From the NCBI GenBank assembly GCA_032622095.1, contig CP136063.1, positions 25,546,987-25,610,986 on the forward strand: 64,000 nt of DNA, written 5' to 3'. Shown here one piece after another: positions 23,401 through 35,391 of the stretch; positions within the stretch are counted from its first letter, which is position 1; each line of letters begins with the position of its first letter. The notes beneath the pieces are model-generated. The model saw only the letters and a program-made list of their open reading frames with translations, was not told the origin of the DNA and made no database searches. The translations under genes and the position numbers were made by a program. This DNA is from Siphonodentalium dalli. Lineage: Eukaryota > Mollusca > Scaphopoda > Gadilida > Siphonodentaliidae.

Positions 23401-26330
23401 GTGTCTATAAAGGTTTATTAGAAGGGTTTATACTGACACTGTGAGGCATGGCATAGTGTGTGTCTATAAAGGTTTATTAGAAGGGTTTATACTGACGCAG
23501 TGAGGGTGGGTATAGTGTGTGTTTATAAATGTATATTAGAATGGTTTATACTGACACAGTGAGGGTGGGTATAGTATGTGTCTATAAATGTATATTAGAA
23601 AGGTTTATACTAACAAAGTGAGGGTGGGTTTAGTATGTGTCTATAAATGTATATTAGAAAGGTTTATACTGACACAGTGAGGGTGGGTATAGTATGTGTC
23701 TATAAATGTATATTAGAAAGGTTTATACTGACAACGTGAGGGTGGGTATAGTATGTGTCTATAAATGTATATTAGAAAGGTTTATACTAACAAAGTGAGG
23801 GTGGGTTTAGTATGTGTCTATAAATGTATATTAGAAAGGTTTATACTGACACAGTGAGGGTGGGTATAGTATGTGTCTATAAATGTATATTAGAAAGGTT
23901 TATACTGACACAGTGAGGGTGGGTTTAGTATGTGTCTATAAATGTATATTAGAAAGGTTTATACTAACAAAGTGAGGGTGGGTATAGTATGTGTCTATAA
24001 ATGTATATTAGAAAGGTTTATACCGACACAGTGAGGGTGGGTATAGTATGTGTCTATAAATGTATATTAGAAAGGTTTATACTGACGCAGTGAGGGTGGG
24101 TATAGTGTGTGTCTATAAATGTATATTAGAAAGGTTTATACTAACAAAGTGAGGGTGGGTATAGTATGTGTCTATAAATGTATATTAGAAAGGTTTATAC
24201 CGACACAGTGAGGGTGGGTATAGTATGTGTCTATAAATGTATATTAGAATGGTTTATACTGACGCAGTGAGGTGGGTATAGTATGTGTCTATAAATGTAT
24301 ATTAGAAAGGTTTATACTGACACAGTGAGGGTGTGTGTAGTGTGTGTCTATAAATGTATATTAGAAAGGTTTATACTGACACAGTGAGGGTGGGTTTAGT
24401 ATGTGTCTATAAATGTATATTAGAAAGGTTTATACCGACAAAGTGAGGGTGGGTATAGTGTGTGTCTATAAAGGTATATTAGAAAGGTTTATACTGACAC
24501 AGTGAGGTGGGTATAGTATGTGTCTATAAAGGTATATTAGAAATGTTTATACTGACAACGTGAGGGTGTGTGTAGTGTGTGTCTATAAATGTATATTAGA
24601 AAGGTTTATACCGACAAAGTGAGGGTGGGTATAGTATGTGTCTATATAGGTATATTAGAAAGGTTTATACCGACAAAGTGAGGGTGGGTATAGTGAGTGT
24701 CTATACGTGTATATTAGAAGGGTCTATACTGACACAGTGAGGGTTGGTATAGTGTGTGTCTATAAAGGTATATTAGAAAGGTTTATACTGGCAACGTGAG
24801 GGTGTGTGTAGTGTGTCTATAAATGTATATTAGAAAGGTTTATACCGACAAAGTGAGGGTGGGTATAGTATGTGTCTATAAATGTATATTAGAAAGGTTT
24901 ATACTGACACAGTGAGGGTGGGTATAGTGTGTGTCTATAAAGGTATATTAGAAATGTTTATACTGACAACGTGAGGGTGTGTGTAGTGTGTGTCTATAAA
25001 TGTATATTAGAAGGGTTTATACTGACACAGTGAGGGTGGGTATAGTGTGTGTCTATAAATATATATTATAAGGGTTTATAGTGAGGGTGTGTGTAATGTG
25101 TGTCTATAAATGTATATTAGAAGAGTTTATACTAACAAAGTGAGGGTGTGTGTAGTGTGTGTTTATAAATGTATATTAGAAGGGTTTATACTGACAACGT
25201 GAGGGTGGGTTTAGTGTGTGTCTATAAATGTATATTACAATGGTTTATACTGACACAGTGAGGGTGGGTATAGTGTGTGTCTATAAAGGTATATTAGAAA
25301 GGTTTATACTAACAAAGTGAGGGTGTGTGTAGTGTGTGTTTATAAATGTATATTAGAAGGGTTTATACTGACAACGTGAGGGTGGGTTTAGTGTGTGTCT
25401 ATAAATGTATATTAGAATGGTTTATACTGACACAGTGACGGTGGGTATAGTGTGTGTCTATAAAGGTATATTAGAAAGGTTTATACTGACGCAGTGAGGG
25501 TGGGTATAGTGTGTGTCTATAAAGGTATATTAGAAGGTTTTATACTGACAAAGTGAGGGTGGGTATAGTGTGTGTATAAATGTATATTATAAGGGTTTAT
25601 AGTGACAACGTGAGGGTGTGTGTAGTGTGTGTCTATACATGTATATTAGAATGGTTTATACTGACACAGTGAAGGTGGGTATAATGTGTGTCTATAAATA
25701 TATATTAGAAAGGTTTATACTAACAAAGTGAGGGTGTGTGTAGTGTGTGTTTATAAATGTATATTAGAAGGGTTTATACTGACAACGTGAGGGTGGGTTT
25801 AGTGTGTGTCTATAAATGTATATTAGAATGGTTTATACTGACACAGTGAGGGTGGGTATAGTGTGTGTCTATAAAGGTATATTAGAAAGGTTTATACTGA
25901 CGCAGTGAGGGTGGGTATAGTGTGTGTCTATAAAGGTATATTAGAAGGTTTTATACTGACAAAGTGAGGGTGGGTATAGTGTGTGTATAAATGTATATCA
26001 GAAGGGTTTATACTGACACAGTGAGGGTGGTTATAGTGTGTGTCTATAAATGTATATTATAAGGGTTTATAGTGACAACGTGAGGGTGTGTGTAGTGTGT
26101 GTCTATAAATGTACATTAGAAAGGTTTATACTGACACAGTGAGGGTGGGTATAGTGTGTGTCTATAAATGTATATTAGAAAGGTTTATACTAACAAAGTG
26201 AGGGTGGGCATAGTGTGTGTCTATAAAGGTATATTAGAAAGGTTTAAACTGACACAGTGAGGGTGGGTATAGTGTTTGTCCATAAAGGTATATTTTAGAA
26301 TGGTTTATACTGACAACGTGAGGGTGGGTA
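20469..26330. repeat. 59-bp satellite, about 99 units
   Basis: The unit is 'gtgtgtctataaatgtatat', 'tagaaaggtttatactgaca', 'cagtgagggtgggtatagt'. Units of 58 bp (gaggtggg for gagggtggg) are frequent. Variants at fixed positions (gtgtgtgt or gggtatag; acgcag, acacag, aacaaag or acaacg) form mosaics, and long blocks repeat: the series around 20911 recurs around 22320. There is no coding potential. Confidence 0.97.
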
Positions 26331-26678
26331 AAATGGGTAAAATATGAACTTCGCGACGGCGACTTTAACGCACTTTTGCACATAAGAATGCGATTGTATA
26401 CATAAGACAGAATAAGCCATTATAACAAGTGCTCTGGAAGTGGTCTTACTAACCGGCGAGCACTCACATAATTGTACAGGCACATTATAGAGCGGTGATA
26501 TTGTACACATGTGCATGGAACAACTGTGAATATAATATATTATGATACTTCAAATGTTGTGCAGAATACATGCACCATGGCACTTTACTCTGCTTTCTTG
26601 GATTATATCCTTTTTGTGTAAATATGTTCTTTATTTAATAGAAGAACTGAATGGTGTTGTCTTAGATCTCTTGTGGAG
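26331..26678 (+). repeat. Satellite left-flank block, copy 2, inside the array
   Basis: Copy of 20121-20468. The junction is at 'gggtaaaatggg', where a satellite unit (gggtgggta) and the block (aaatgggtaa) share a few bases, consistent with microhomology-mediated joining or unequal exchange. Confidence 0.92.
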
Positions 26679-27420
26679 TCTATAAATGTATATTAGTAGG
26701 GTTGATACTGACAAAGTGAGGGTTGGTATAGTGTGTGTCTATACGTGTATATTAGAAGGGTTTATACTGACAACGTGAGGGTGGGTATAGTGTGTGTCTA
26801 TAAAGGTATATTAGAAGGGTTTATACTGACAACGTGAGGGTGGGTATAGTATGTGTCCATAAAGGTATATTAGAAGGGTTTATACTGACAACGTGAGGGT
26901 GGGTATAGTGTGTGTCTATAAAGGTATATTAGAAGGGTTTATACTGACAACGTGAGGGTGGGTATAGTGTGTGTCTATAAAGGTATATTAGACAGGTTTA
27001 TACTGACAACGTGAGGGTGGGTATAGTATGTGTCCATAAAGGTATATTAGAAAGGTTTATACTAACAAAGTGAGGGTGGGTTTAGTGTATGTCCATAAAG
27101 GTATATTAGAAAGGTTTATACTGACGCAGTGAGGGTTGGTATAGTGTGTGTCTATAAATATATATTAGAAGGGTTTATACTGACACAGTAAGGGTGGGTA
27201 TAGTGTGTGCCTATAAAGGTATATTAGAAAGGTTTATAGTGACACAGTAAGGGTGGGTATAGTGTGTGTCTATAAATGTATATTAGAAAGGTTTAAACTG
27301 ACACAGTGAGGGTGGGTATAGTGTGTGTCCATAAAGGTATATTAGAAAGGTTTATACTGACGCAGTGAGGGTGGGTATAGTGTGTGTCTATAAATATATA
27401 TTAGAAAGGTTTATTACTGA
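26679..27420. repeat. 59-bp satellite, second block of about 12 units
   Basis: Same unit as 20469-26330. It starts with the same first two units (ttagtagggttgatactgac, then the cgtgtatattag variant), then is dominated by the acaacg variant. Confidence 0.95.
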
Positions 27421-27554
27421 TGTTTCAGAGCACAATATCTTCCATTTTGGCTTGGTGTAGAGTGATAACAAGATAGAGATCTCCCGCTTGTTACGCTCCG
27501 AATGTCTAAGCGAGATCGTCGGAAGTTTTATAGCCGATCTGTTCTAAAAATAAG

Positions 27555-27690
27555 CCGAAAAACTGTCTCAACATGTTTTATGTATTATACCCGAAACATT
27601 GACATTAAATCAATATTAATTGGTGGAACCGTTTCCGGACAGGGGTCTTCGGTTCACATTTATTATTGCATAGCCCAGAAACTAAATACA
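27555..27690 (+). mobile_element. TTAA MITE, internal fragment (copy G)
   Basis: Contains the 'ttaaatcaatattaattg', 'ttccggacaggggtcttcgg' and 'ttcacatttattatt' end segment of the MITE family, without a clear terminal TTAA. The other half appears lost. Confidence 0.55.
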
Positions 27691-27812
27691 ACATGTCATG
27701 AAGATATACTCTATATCTTGTGTAGAACTCAACACTTTCGTTTTCTAGGTGTAATTAACATCAGAAATGTCCATTACACGAATATGTGATTAGCTTTTAA
27801 TTTTTTTGTCAG

Positions 27813-27884
27813 ATCCCCATGCCCCCACCAGGAACATGCAGTATCGGCAGAGGGCTGAGCGTGGTGTCAGTGGACAGGAAAACA
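27813..27884 (+). CDS. ILEI/FAM3-type domain gene, exon a
   Basis: A 72-bp exon, acceptor 'ttttttgtcag' ending at 27812 and donor gtgagt from 27885, phase 0 at both ends. It encodes IPMPPPGTC and then SIGRGLSVVSVDRKT. The G-R-G-L/I-x-V-V segment is the first strand of the ILEI domain of FAM3-family secreted proteins. Joined to 31157 it gives DRKT-ALVYQMACEDIYGG, which matches the spacing of the family from this strand to the aromatic-GG turn without a gap. The proline-rich start suggests a linker, so at least one upstream exon with a signal peptide should exist; it is not recognised and may lie beyond the 59-bp satellite that ends 400 bp upstream. Confidence 0.72.
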
Positions 27885-28699
27885 GTGAGTGCTAACATCT
27901 CCAGTTGGAATCCAAGATTTAAGATCCAAATTTAAATGGTCGTTTTCCCTTCTGTAACACTAACATCCTGTAACATGGACGGGTCACAGGAGTCGTTTCC
28001 CTTCATGCATGTTGGTGGCGCGCATGAGCTACAATAACACCCTCTACCAGGCAAGTTTGGAGTTTGGGATGATACCCGGGAAGATTTGAAAGGGCTGTCA
28101 GCCCTCTCCTACAACCCACTTTTGGATGCTGAAATTCCACTGAAGAGCGTTTGTAGGGTTTGTGAGTTTGTAAGTAGATTACCATATGCCCATACACAAT
28201 AGGTGTTTGCATACTGTGCATGGGGTGGATACCACCACAGCAAGAAGCAAATCCCCCCCATTCCGAACCTGAAGCGGTGCTGAAGACGTTTCTTTTATTA
28301 GTTGTGTGTGTTGATATATATACTATTTTAGTTATGAATGGTTGTAATTTAGTGTCCTATTTTGTGCATGCATGGACTCCAGTTGCCTTAGTCTGTCCCT
28401 CTACACCCTCTATCAGAGTTGAATGTCTTAATATATTCACCTCTGTCAGTTAAATTGATGCATGCTATTAAATTAATCTAATAATATCACCGATTTAAAG
28501 CGCGAAACATGAAACTGGTATCGTATACAACAATTGAATTCACTGCTAATGCGGTGGGTTAGTTGTCAATGTGTCATTCACATGCCAATGCAATATGAGA
28601 TATAATAATAAGGTGGGTTAGACAAAATAGTCCCACGGAAATCTGGGAGGTAGAAAAAATATTTGGGAGTCTCCCCATTAGTGACCGGTTTAAGTAAGG

Positions 28700-28787
28700 G
28701 TTAGAGCACAAGAATTGTTCTTTACCAGAATCAATCGAATCGAAGACGAGATTTATTCTGGTAAAGAACTATTCTCGTGCTCTGACC
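28700..28787. repeat. Foldback hairpin, CGAA/CGAG apex
   Basis: Arms of about 36 bp ('agagcacaagaattgttctt' against its near reverse complement ending at 28787) surround an apex of CGAA, tcgaaga, CGAG. This is one substitution away from the CGAG/CGAG apex seen at 2502, 30202, 34644 and 50916. Confidence 0.8.
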
Positions 28788-29035
28788 GACTTAGAGCACA
28801 ATTGATCTCACATAATGCATTCAACTGGAAATGTGCCGTTGAGCGTGTTTTGACCACGACGCCCAATCTGTGTTCTGGCCGCGATTGAACAATAGCCGGT
28901 TAGCCACACCAAACAACGTGATTAACATGAACTGATCGTCGTTGAATGTGAATAGATATGTCCGAAACAACACGGACTGGTCCCACTTTCAAGCAGCCGT
29001 GCGATTTGTCTGTTATGAGTTGCGTGTGCCTAAGT

Positions 29036-29703
29036 GCCACCGCACACGCTGCGATTAAAATCGTGGGGAAAATCGCAGGAGGAAGCATCCAATGCGCATG
29101 CCCACGACAATATCGTAGCCAAATCGTAGCAATCAAGCACTGTTTGATTTTACCAGGAAAATCGTGGCGTGACCTTGGCAACGCGCGCGATCGTAGCTGT
29201 CACATGACCACTGTCGCACTTGTCATGTTGTAAATACCACGAAAAGAAAACATTCAAAAATGGCGCAAAGTTTACAAACTTCTTGCACTTACATAAACGA
29301 GGCCACATTGGTGGAGATGTGGCACGGCAGGCAGTCCAGGCCTATACCACATATCAGACAAGGAGTAGAGGGCTGCCGCAATTGTTGAAATTCAATTGGG
29401 GCAGCTGAGCCTGTTGAGTTGACAGGTACAAAACTGTCAAGATAAAACATATACCGTATTCAATTTCACTTGAACTTTCAACATCAAATTGTTAGTTTAT
29501 AAAATTGAGATACATGCCATGCATATGTATTTAGTTGCATAATGCGGAGAATGTGGTGTAACGTTTTGCTATCATGTGATCGATCACGTGGATAAAATCG
29601 TAGCTGCAAACATCGCAGCACCGTAGCGTCTGCGGGCAAGCTACGATTTCTCCACCTACGATTTTCCCCACTTACGATTTTAATCGTAGCGTCTGCGGTG
29701 GGA
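29036..29703. mobile_element. TIR element with 'ctacgattttaatcgtag' ends
   Basis: The left end 'ccaccgcacacgctgcgatt' and the reverse complement of the right end near 29703 match over at least 45 bp, continuing through 'aaaatcgt' and 'ggggaaaatcg'. More 'atcgtag' copies lie inside both ends, so the termini are themselves short subterminal repeats. A 34-codon frame starting MAQSLQTSC lies at 29260-29366 in the interior. No transposase is present. The superfamily is not determined, because no unambiguous target duplication is visible. Confidence 0.68.
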
Positions 29704-30201
29704 CAATCCTTCGCCAGCCTTGGGAATTGGTGTCGTTTACCAAAAATCAGGGAACGATTGTAACAATGGGATTGTGCTCTAAACACGATTATAGTATTAT
29801 GTGATTAGTCTGTGTTGTATCTGTCGAAATCCTTGTTGTATGAGCATTTCTTTTAATTTACAAGAAACATGAACAGAGGAGAATCAAGGTAAGATAGACA
29901 CCACTGTTAGAGTTTTCTACAATAATTCTAACATTATTTGATACGACGATGTATACTACGTCTAATATTTTGGGTGAGGATAGTTGTTAGAGGCCGGTTT
30001 GATGGTAGTTATATATAATTCAGTTTCAGTGCCGATAGAGTGCTTTATTTCCAATTTTTTATACGACTTTCTTACTATTTTCAAATAGTTTCTGCAACTT
30101 AGACTGCGGTGCCTTTGCAAAACTGATATTTCCATACATTAAATTACAATACGCGCCAGCAAAGTTTCTTTTTCCATTATCACGGTTGATTACTAATAGA
30201 T

Positions 30202-30351
30202 AGAACGACACAAGTGTGTGAACGTGTTAACGTTATTGCACAAGTTTGTTGTGACGCGATGGTAAAACGAGAACCGGAGGTTCGAGTTTTACCTAGTGGC
30301 ACGACAAACAAGTGCAATAACGTTAACATGTTCACAAAACTGTGTTGTTCT
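30202..30351. repeat. Foldback hairpin with CGAG apex
   Basis: Arms of about 65 bp with a few mismatches include 'cgttaacgttattgcac'-type pairing. The apex reads CGAG, aaccggaggtt, CGAG; aacc/ggtt forms a 4-bp mini-stem with a gga loop. Confidence 0.85.
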
Positions 30352-31156
30352 GTGTTTATTACACACTCTGAATATTGTAGCTTCTGATATATAGTAAAAT
30401 TTAGGTTGATATTGTTTATTTAATTGAACAAGCGTGTGCTTAATGTATGCTATACCAAATCATTTAGTGAAGTATTTGCCTGTTAAAGTTGACGTCGCCA
30501 ATGACGTTTTTGACGTAATCGGTTTGTGTTGTTCAAGAACAATACACAATTTTTTATTGAACGTTTTGAAATCTTCTGTATTTTGCTGTATTTCGCAAAA
30601 TAAGCCATTGTGTGTGCAATAAATATCCAATGAAAGTTGGCATTTGAAATAATGGCTGGAGACACATGTACCATAGCAGCGATGTAATATTAGGTATGCT
30701 GTCTTACGATGGTCCAATTTAGTGACAAGTGGTCACCGTAATTACTATACCATAGTTATAGGTATGTTGTATTCCTATAGAGAACGCATTAGCACAGGGT
30801 TTTTCGCAAAAAAATCCAGTCATGGAAGGGTTAATAGTTTATTATAGGGAGATAGTTGTTGATGTTATAGCTCAGAGATACGAGCTGCTTTTTTATGGGA
30901 AATTATACAACATCAAATTACGCCGAGATTATACACGAATAGTGGAACTGTGTGTTTTGAATATGGTCTCTTATCTGAATGATTTGTATATATTGGCAAT
31001 CTCTCTTGTAAGTCATTATATACACGTGTGCGAAGGAATATGTGTATATTTAAAAAGGCTTTCATAAATATGCTATCGTGAGTGGTTTTTTTTTTCTCGG
31101 ACGGACGACCAACTATAGCTCTAATCATATACAAACCAATTCCAATATTATTTCAG

Positions 31157-31270
31157 GCACTTGTATACCAAATGGCATGTGAGGACATATATGGCGGTGC
31201 GGATATCAATACAATCGTGTCGTTCCTGGATGCTGTGCCCGTGGGGAATCTCGTTCTTTGCATCACCGAG
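31157..31270 (+). CDS. ILEI/FAM3-type domain gene, exon b
   Basis: A 114-bp exon (38 codons), acceptor 'aatattatttcag' ending at 31156 and donor gtgaga from 31271, phase 0-0. It encodes ALVYQMACEDIYGG, ADINTIVSFLDAVPVGN and LVLCITE. This covers the aromatic-GG turn, the helix (IVSFLDAV) and the strand entering the next exon; the family pattern is D-x-[WY]-GG, then F-x-x-[FI]-[IL], then G-x-[IL]-[VL]. The two cysteines could take part in disulfides, as the domain is extracellular in FAM3 proteins. The preceding intron is 3272 bp and includes the TIR element and two hairpins; the following intron is 2400 bp and contains two minisatellites. Confidence 0.78.
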
Positions 31271-32120
31271 GTGAGATGTAGAATAATGTGTTATGTTTTC
31301 AATAACAATTCTTATTAATACACAACAGGTAACTTTAGGTACAGACATTAGTCACGGGTGACTATATAAAATAGTTACTGCTCGAAGAGCGTTCGTAGTA
31401 GAAGTGAGCGATTTCCAAATAAATCTAAGACATATCGGGCCGACCATATGCACCCACGGCTATCCTATCTGGTAATACCAGTTTGGTTATAGTGTCTCGA
31501 TACGTCTAGGGTGTAGATATTGAATTGGCCGTGTCGGGAACATTGATAAACAGAAACTGTCCTTAACTTTTGATAACTTTATATGTATATAAGTCTATCT
31601 TGGTAAACACAGCAATCATCGGAATAATAGGTTAAACAGGTCTTGTTGGATCGGCTGCCGAATAGATAAGTGGTTCTCCCGCTTCAGAACACGGGTAGTT
31701 ATTCCAACGTCTGGTGTATCATGCATCCAAATAAAGTATGAGCAATCATGATACACCTGCCTGTGACGTGTATCATACCATCGGTTACTATGGAACGATC
31801 GTGGTCTGATCATTCCAACATATAAGATGGTAGTATACAAGTCACATCCAATTTAGAATATGATCTTGATAATTATGCATATCTCGATGTGCTGTGTTTA
31901 TCTATACAATACGTTATAGCATTACAATCACTGGGAACATATAACAACAAATGTCTTCTGTACTATCGGCCAATAGCTTACTGTAGGACTAATGGACGGC
32001 GAAAGATCTACTCAAGACACAACTCTCACAGGTCATTTTCCCCACGATAATTTCTACACGTATTTGAAAGCAAAGGGGCGAGGCCAATTATCCAAACTCA
32101 CGTCACGTCTAATACTGTTA
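31271..32120. other. Intronic, no feature recognised
   Basis: Ordinary AT-rich sequence within the ILEI gene intron; no repeat or coding signal is seen. Confidence 0.5.
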
Positions 32121-32262
32121 CACATGCCCCGGACCTCACATGCCCCGGACCTCACATGTCCCGGACCTCACATGTCTCGGACCTCACATGCCCCGTACCT
32201 CACATGTCCCGGACCTCACATGTCTCGGACCTCACATGCCCCGTACCTCACATGTCTCGGCA
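32121..32262. repeat. 16-bp minisatellite, 9 units
   Basis: Unit 'acatgtcccggacctc' with variants acatgcccc and acatgtctc, and gtacctc for gacctc in every third unit or so. Confidence 0.92.
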
Positions 32263-32436
32263 AAAGTTCCACTCATACCATAACACATTACACACACATT
32301 ACACATTCCACACAAGAACGCTACTTGAAAGGTGCAGAAGTGCCATCTTTCCCGAATATTTTCGTCACGCGTTCGAGAGTCGTCGTTATTTAGACCCAAA
32401 TATGGCCCACAATACTGATGCCCATATGACCTCTCT

Positions 32437-33175
32437 GTCGCTATGTCCCCGATCGTTACATATTTTATCTCTTCACCGATCTCTTTCTATGCTCTCTCAT
32501 CCCTGTGTCTCCATCTTTGTTGCTATGTCTCCGATCGTTACATCTTTAATCTCTTCGTCGATCGCTTTCTATACTCTCTCATATATGTGTCTCCATCTTT
32601 GTCGCTATGCCTCCGATCGTTACATCTTAAATCTCTTCACCGATCTCTTTCTATACTCTCTCATCCCTGTGTCTCCATCTTTGTCGCTATGTCTCCGATC
32701 GTTACATCTTTAATCTCCTCGCCGATCTCTTTCTATGCTCTCTCATCCCTGTGTCTCCATCTTTTTCGCTGTGCATCCGATCGTTATATCTTTGATCTCT
32801 TCGCTGATCTCTTTCTATACTCTCTCATCTCTGTGTCTCCATCTTTGTCGCTAGGTCTCCGATCGTTACATCTTTAATCTCTTCGCCGATCTCTTTCTAT
32901 GCTCTCTCATCCCTGTGTCTCCATCTTTGTCGCTATGCCTCCGATCGTTACATCTTTAATCTCTTTCTATGCTCGCTCATCCCTGTGTCTCCACCTTTGT
33001 CGCTATGTCTCCAATCGTTACATCTTTAATCTCCTCGTCGATCTCTTTATATGCTCTCTCATCCCTGTGTCTCCACCTTTGTCGCTATGTCTCAGATCGT
33101 TACATCTTTAATCTCTTCGCCGATCTCTTTCTATGCTCTCTCCTCTCTGTGTCTCCATCTTTGTCTCTGTCCCTC
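32437..33175. repeat. 82-bp minisatellite, about 9 units
   Basis: The unit includes 'tatgtctccgatcgttacat', 'ctttaatctcttcgccgatc', 'tctttctatgctctctcatc' and 'cctgtgtctccatctttgtc'. The pyrimidine-rich strand is the plus strand. Successive starts at 32524, 32606 and 32688 fix the period; one unit near 32958 is shortened by a 12-bp deletion. Since 82 is not a multiple of 3, the overlapping open frames are chance products. Confidence 0.95.
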
Positions 33176-33670
33176 TTGGTTCACCACCCTCTCGTGAGTC
33201 CCGCTCGGTTATTGGAAATTGAATATACGTAAATTCCCTCTTAAAGTTACTCAATCCGATTCGATGGTCCCCATATAATCAGATTCCAACAAACATTTTT
33301 AGAAATTCCGCTTCAGTTATCAGAATCATTTAATTGCCCAAAAATAATACTAACCACTTTCAACTATAGTATAAAATTGACGGAAACGTGTTATTTATCA
33401 ACATGTTGTTCGACGATATTTGTCATTATTTACAGAAAGCCTCTTGATTTTTGGAGTTATCCATTTTCATCGGCAATTTGGCTCGTCGCTGTTTACTGGG
33501 CCACTAATAAATCTCGATTATGACAAATAATATATTTCAAAAATTGATGTCTAATAACTCTGAACTTTGATAGGTGGGTTCCTCGACTCGAATCGAATAT
33601 CTTTTACCCCCGAATCCAAATAAATAGTAATTGATGGGCGCTTAATAGGATTATGCATCTTTAATTGCAG
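33176..33670. other. Intronic, no feature recognised
   Basis: AT-rich sequence leading to the 'taattgcag' acceptor at 33670. A reversed, similar stretch near 40850-41200 shares short motifs (aacccacc, tcgaatcg) but was not aligned. Confidence 0.4.
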
Positions 33671-33794
33671 GACTCAATTGTATTCACTACATTAAATAAA
33701 GCATTTACAAGTTACATGGCAACAAATTACCATACAGTGCTGCTGGGAGGAACAGCGTTCCGGGATAACTGGATGCTTGTTGCAATCAAAGGAG
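33671..33794 (+). CDS. ILEI/FAM3-type domain gene, exon c
   Basis: A 124-bp exon with acceptor 'taattgcag' ending at 33670, phase 0 in, phase 1 out. It encodes DSIVFTTLNKAFTSYMATN, YHTVLLGGTAFRDNWMLVAIKG. The F-R-D-N-W segment followed by a short hydrophobic strand and K-G is the most diagnostic motif of the ILEI domain. The donor chosen is ggag|gtttgt at 33795. The frame stays open past it to 33997, but the family resemblance stops exactly at KG, and the split codon G|TC joins in phase to the exon at 46340. The donor is not a strong consensus, so an alternative 3' end that reads through to a stop at 33995 is possible. Confidence 0.82.
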
Positions 33795-34254
33795 GTTTGT
33801 TGAGGTCAATCAACTCAGACCGCTTATATTCCGACATATTGCTGAGATCCAAACAAAAACTACTGGACATTTTCAATAATGATTTCATCTTAATATACCC
33901 ATGCAGCATAAAACATTTGAGTAACGCATCTCATCTTTATCAGACTCTGAACAGTTGGTCTATGTCTGATTCTGTTCTCTTCTTGAGAATTGAATAACAC
34001 ATGGGTTACAGTAGCAATAGTATATCCGCAGGGATGGCGCTGAACCAAAATGTCCTCTAGCGAAATTTGTTTTCCAAATGTCATTGTTTTTTTGCCAAAT
34101 TTCAAAGGGACTTCCCGAATTGAATGGAGGGTCCATATTTTAGGGGGTCTTTATTTAGGAATTTAGGAAAATCCACACAAAATAAATGCTTTCGATGCAT
34201 TAGTATTATTAATATAATTATATCGCTGTAGAATTGTTACAAATTAAAAGTTCA

Positions 34255-34620
34255 CTCTTAAGAGTTATTTGTAACCAACTGGTTTTTATTGGTTCTTCAG
34301 CTATTCCCGTATAGTAACTAAAGTAGAGAACCATTTGGTTCTTGGTAGCCATAGTACCAGTTGGCTCTAGACCAGTTGGAACCAACATAAAACCAAATAA
34401 TTAGTTTCTTGGTTCCCCATGGTGAACCAATTTGTGAACCAGTGGGTTCTGAACACGATTTTTGATTATTTGTGTATCACCTATTTTTTGGTTATTATTA
34501 AACCCAAATCACTGATTACTAGAGCAAAATTTCTTCATATTGGTTACAAGTCGGTTATAAATCGATTCTACAGACCAACAAAATGCACGGAGAACCAGTT
34601 GATTCCAAATACTATTTAGT
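34255..34620. repeat. Scattered 'aaccagttggttc'-type palindromic motifs
   Basis: More than ten copies of 'aacca', 'ttggtt' and 'ccagttgg' variants at irregular spacing, such as 'accaactggttttt', 'gaaccatttggttc' and 'agaccagttggaacc'. No fixed period is visible. Confidence 0.6.
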
Positions 34621-34643
34621 TTGTATATGTCATATTATATTTA

Positions 34644-34799
34644 GGAGATAAACATACCCTGTTGAGTTGTACATTCTGGGATTCGAGCATGAAAACAGTT
34701 TGTGAACGAGCCGGCTTGCCGGCGAGTTCACAAACTGTTTTCATGCTCGAATCCCAGAATGTACAACGAAACAGGGTACGTTTATCTCCATTGTAATTC
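34644..34799. repeat. Foldback hairpin with CGAG apex (near-perfect arms)
   Basis: Arms of about 65 bp pair almost perfectly from 'ggagataaac' to 'tttgtgaa'. The apex is CGAG, ccggcttgccgg, CGAG, in which ccgg/ccgg forms a mini-stem with a cttg loop. Confidence 0.92.
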
Positions 34800-34967
34800 A
34801 ATCTAGCAGGGAATTTGCAAAAAAACTGTATAAAAAGTACCATTTAGTCATTTTCATGACACGAATCGAGACTTTCATTTCGCCGTTGTCACCGTGCACA
34901 AATCATTGGGTGTGTCCATTGCGTTACTCGGAACACTGCCCCGTAACCATTTCCTGTGGGGCGGGTT

Positions 34968-35165
34968 GGCTCGTTTCGCTACTCCGTTCTGCGCCGATCA
35001 AATTGTACCGTACCACATTCAGATTTGATGCACCCTGAAGCGGCCGATGAACGGTATCTATAGACAACAGCGCGCGGGTGTGCTCGTTTCGCTACTCGTT
35101 CTGCGCCGATTACATTTGACCGTGCTACATTCAGATTTGATGCACGCTGAAGCGGCCGATGTCGG
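34968..35165 (+). repeat. Direct duplication of about 85 bp
   Basis: 'gctcgtttcgctactcc' through 'gaagcggccgatg' at about 34968-35048 recurs at about 35078-35161 with small changes. Confidence 0.85.
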
Positions 35166-35391
35166 TGAATCGAAAACGGAAGTTAGCCGCTCTCGGCCAA
35201 TCAGAATGCTTGATTTTAGTGACAAATACTCAATTGAATTACAATGACTGTTTTATCGGTGTTTGAAGCAAAGAGCCACACACTAATCCGTGTTCATTAA
35301 CATTCGGCATGATACTATTTCATGTCATATAGCTTGAGTATATACAGTCACTAATATGCATTGTTACACTGACTACGTGTATAGCACTCAT

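Noticed and set aside
20469-27420. CRISPR-like array (many regular repeats)
   Set aside because: The whole 59-bp unit repeats, with no unique spacers, in a eukaryotic context; it is a satellite.
30822-31134. Frames of 70-85 codons before ILEI exon b
   Set aside because: No family resemblance; they run into the pyrimidine tract of the exon b acceptor region and lack splice sites.
32156-33232. Several leucine/serine-rich frames
   Set aside because: They follow the 82-bp and 16-bp minisatellites, and the frame changes with every unit.
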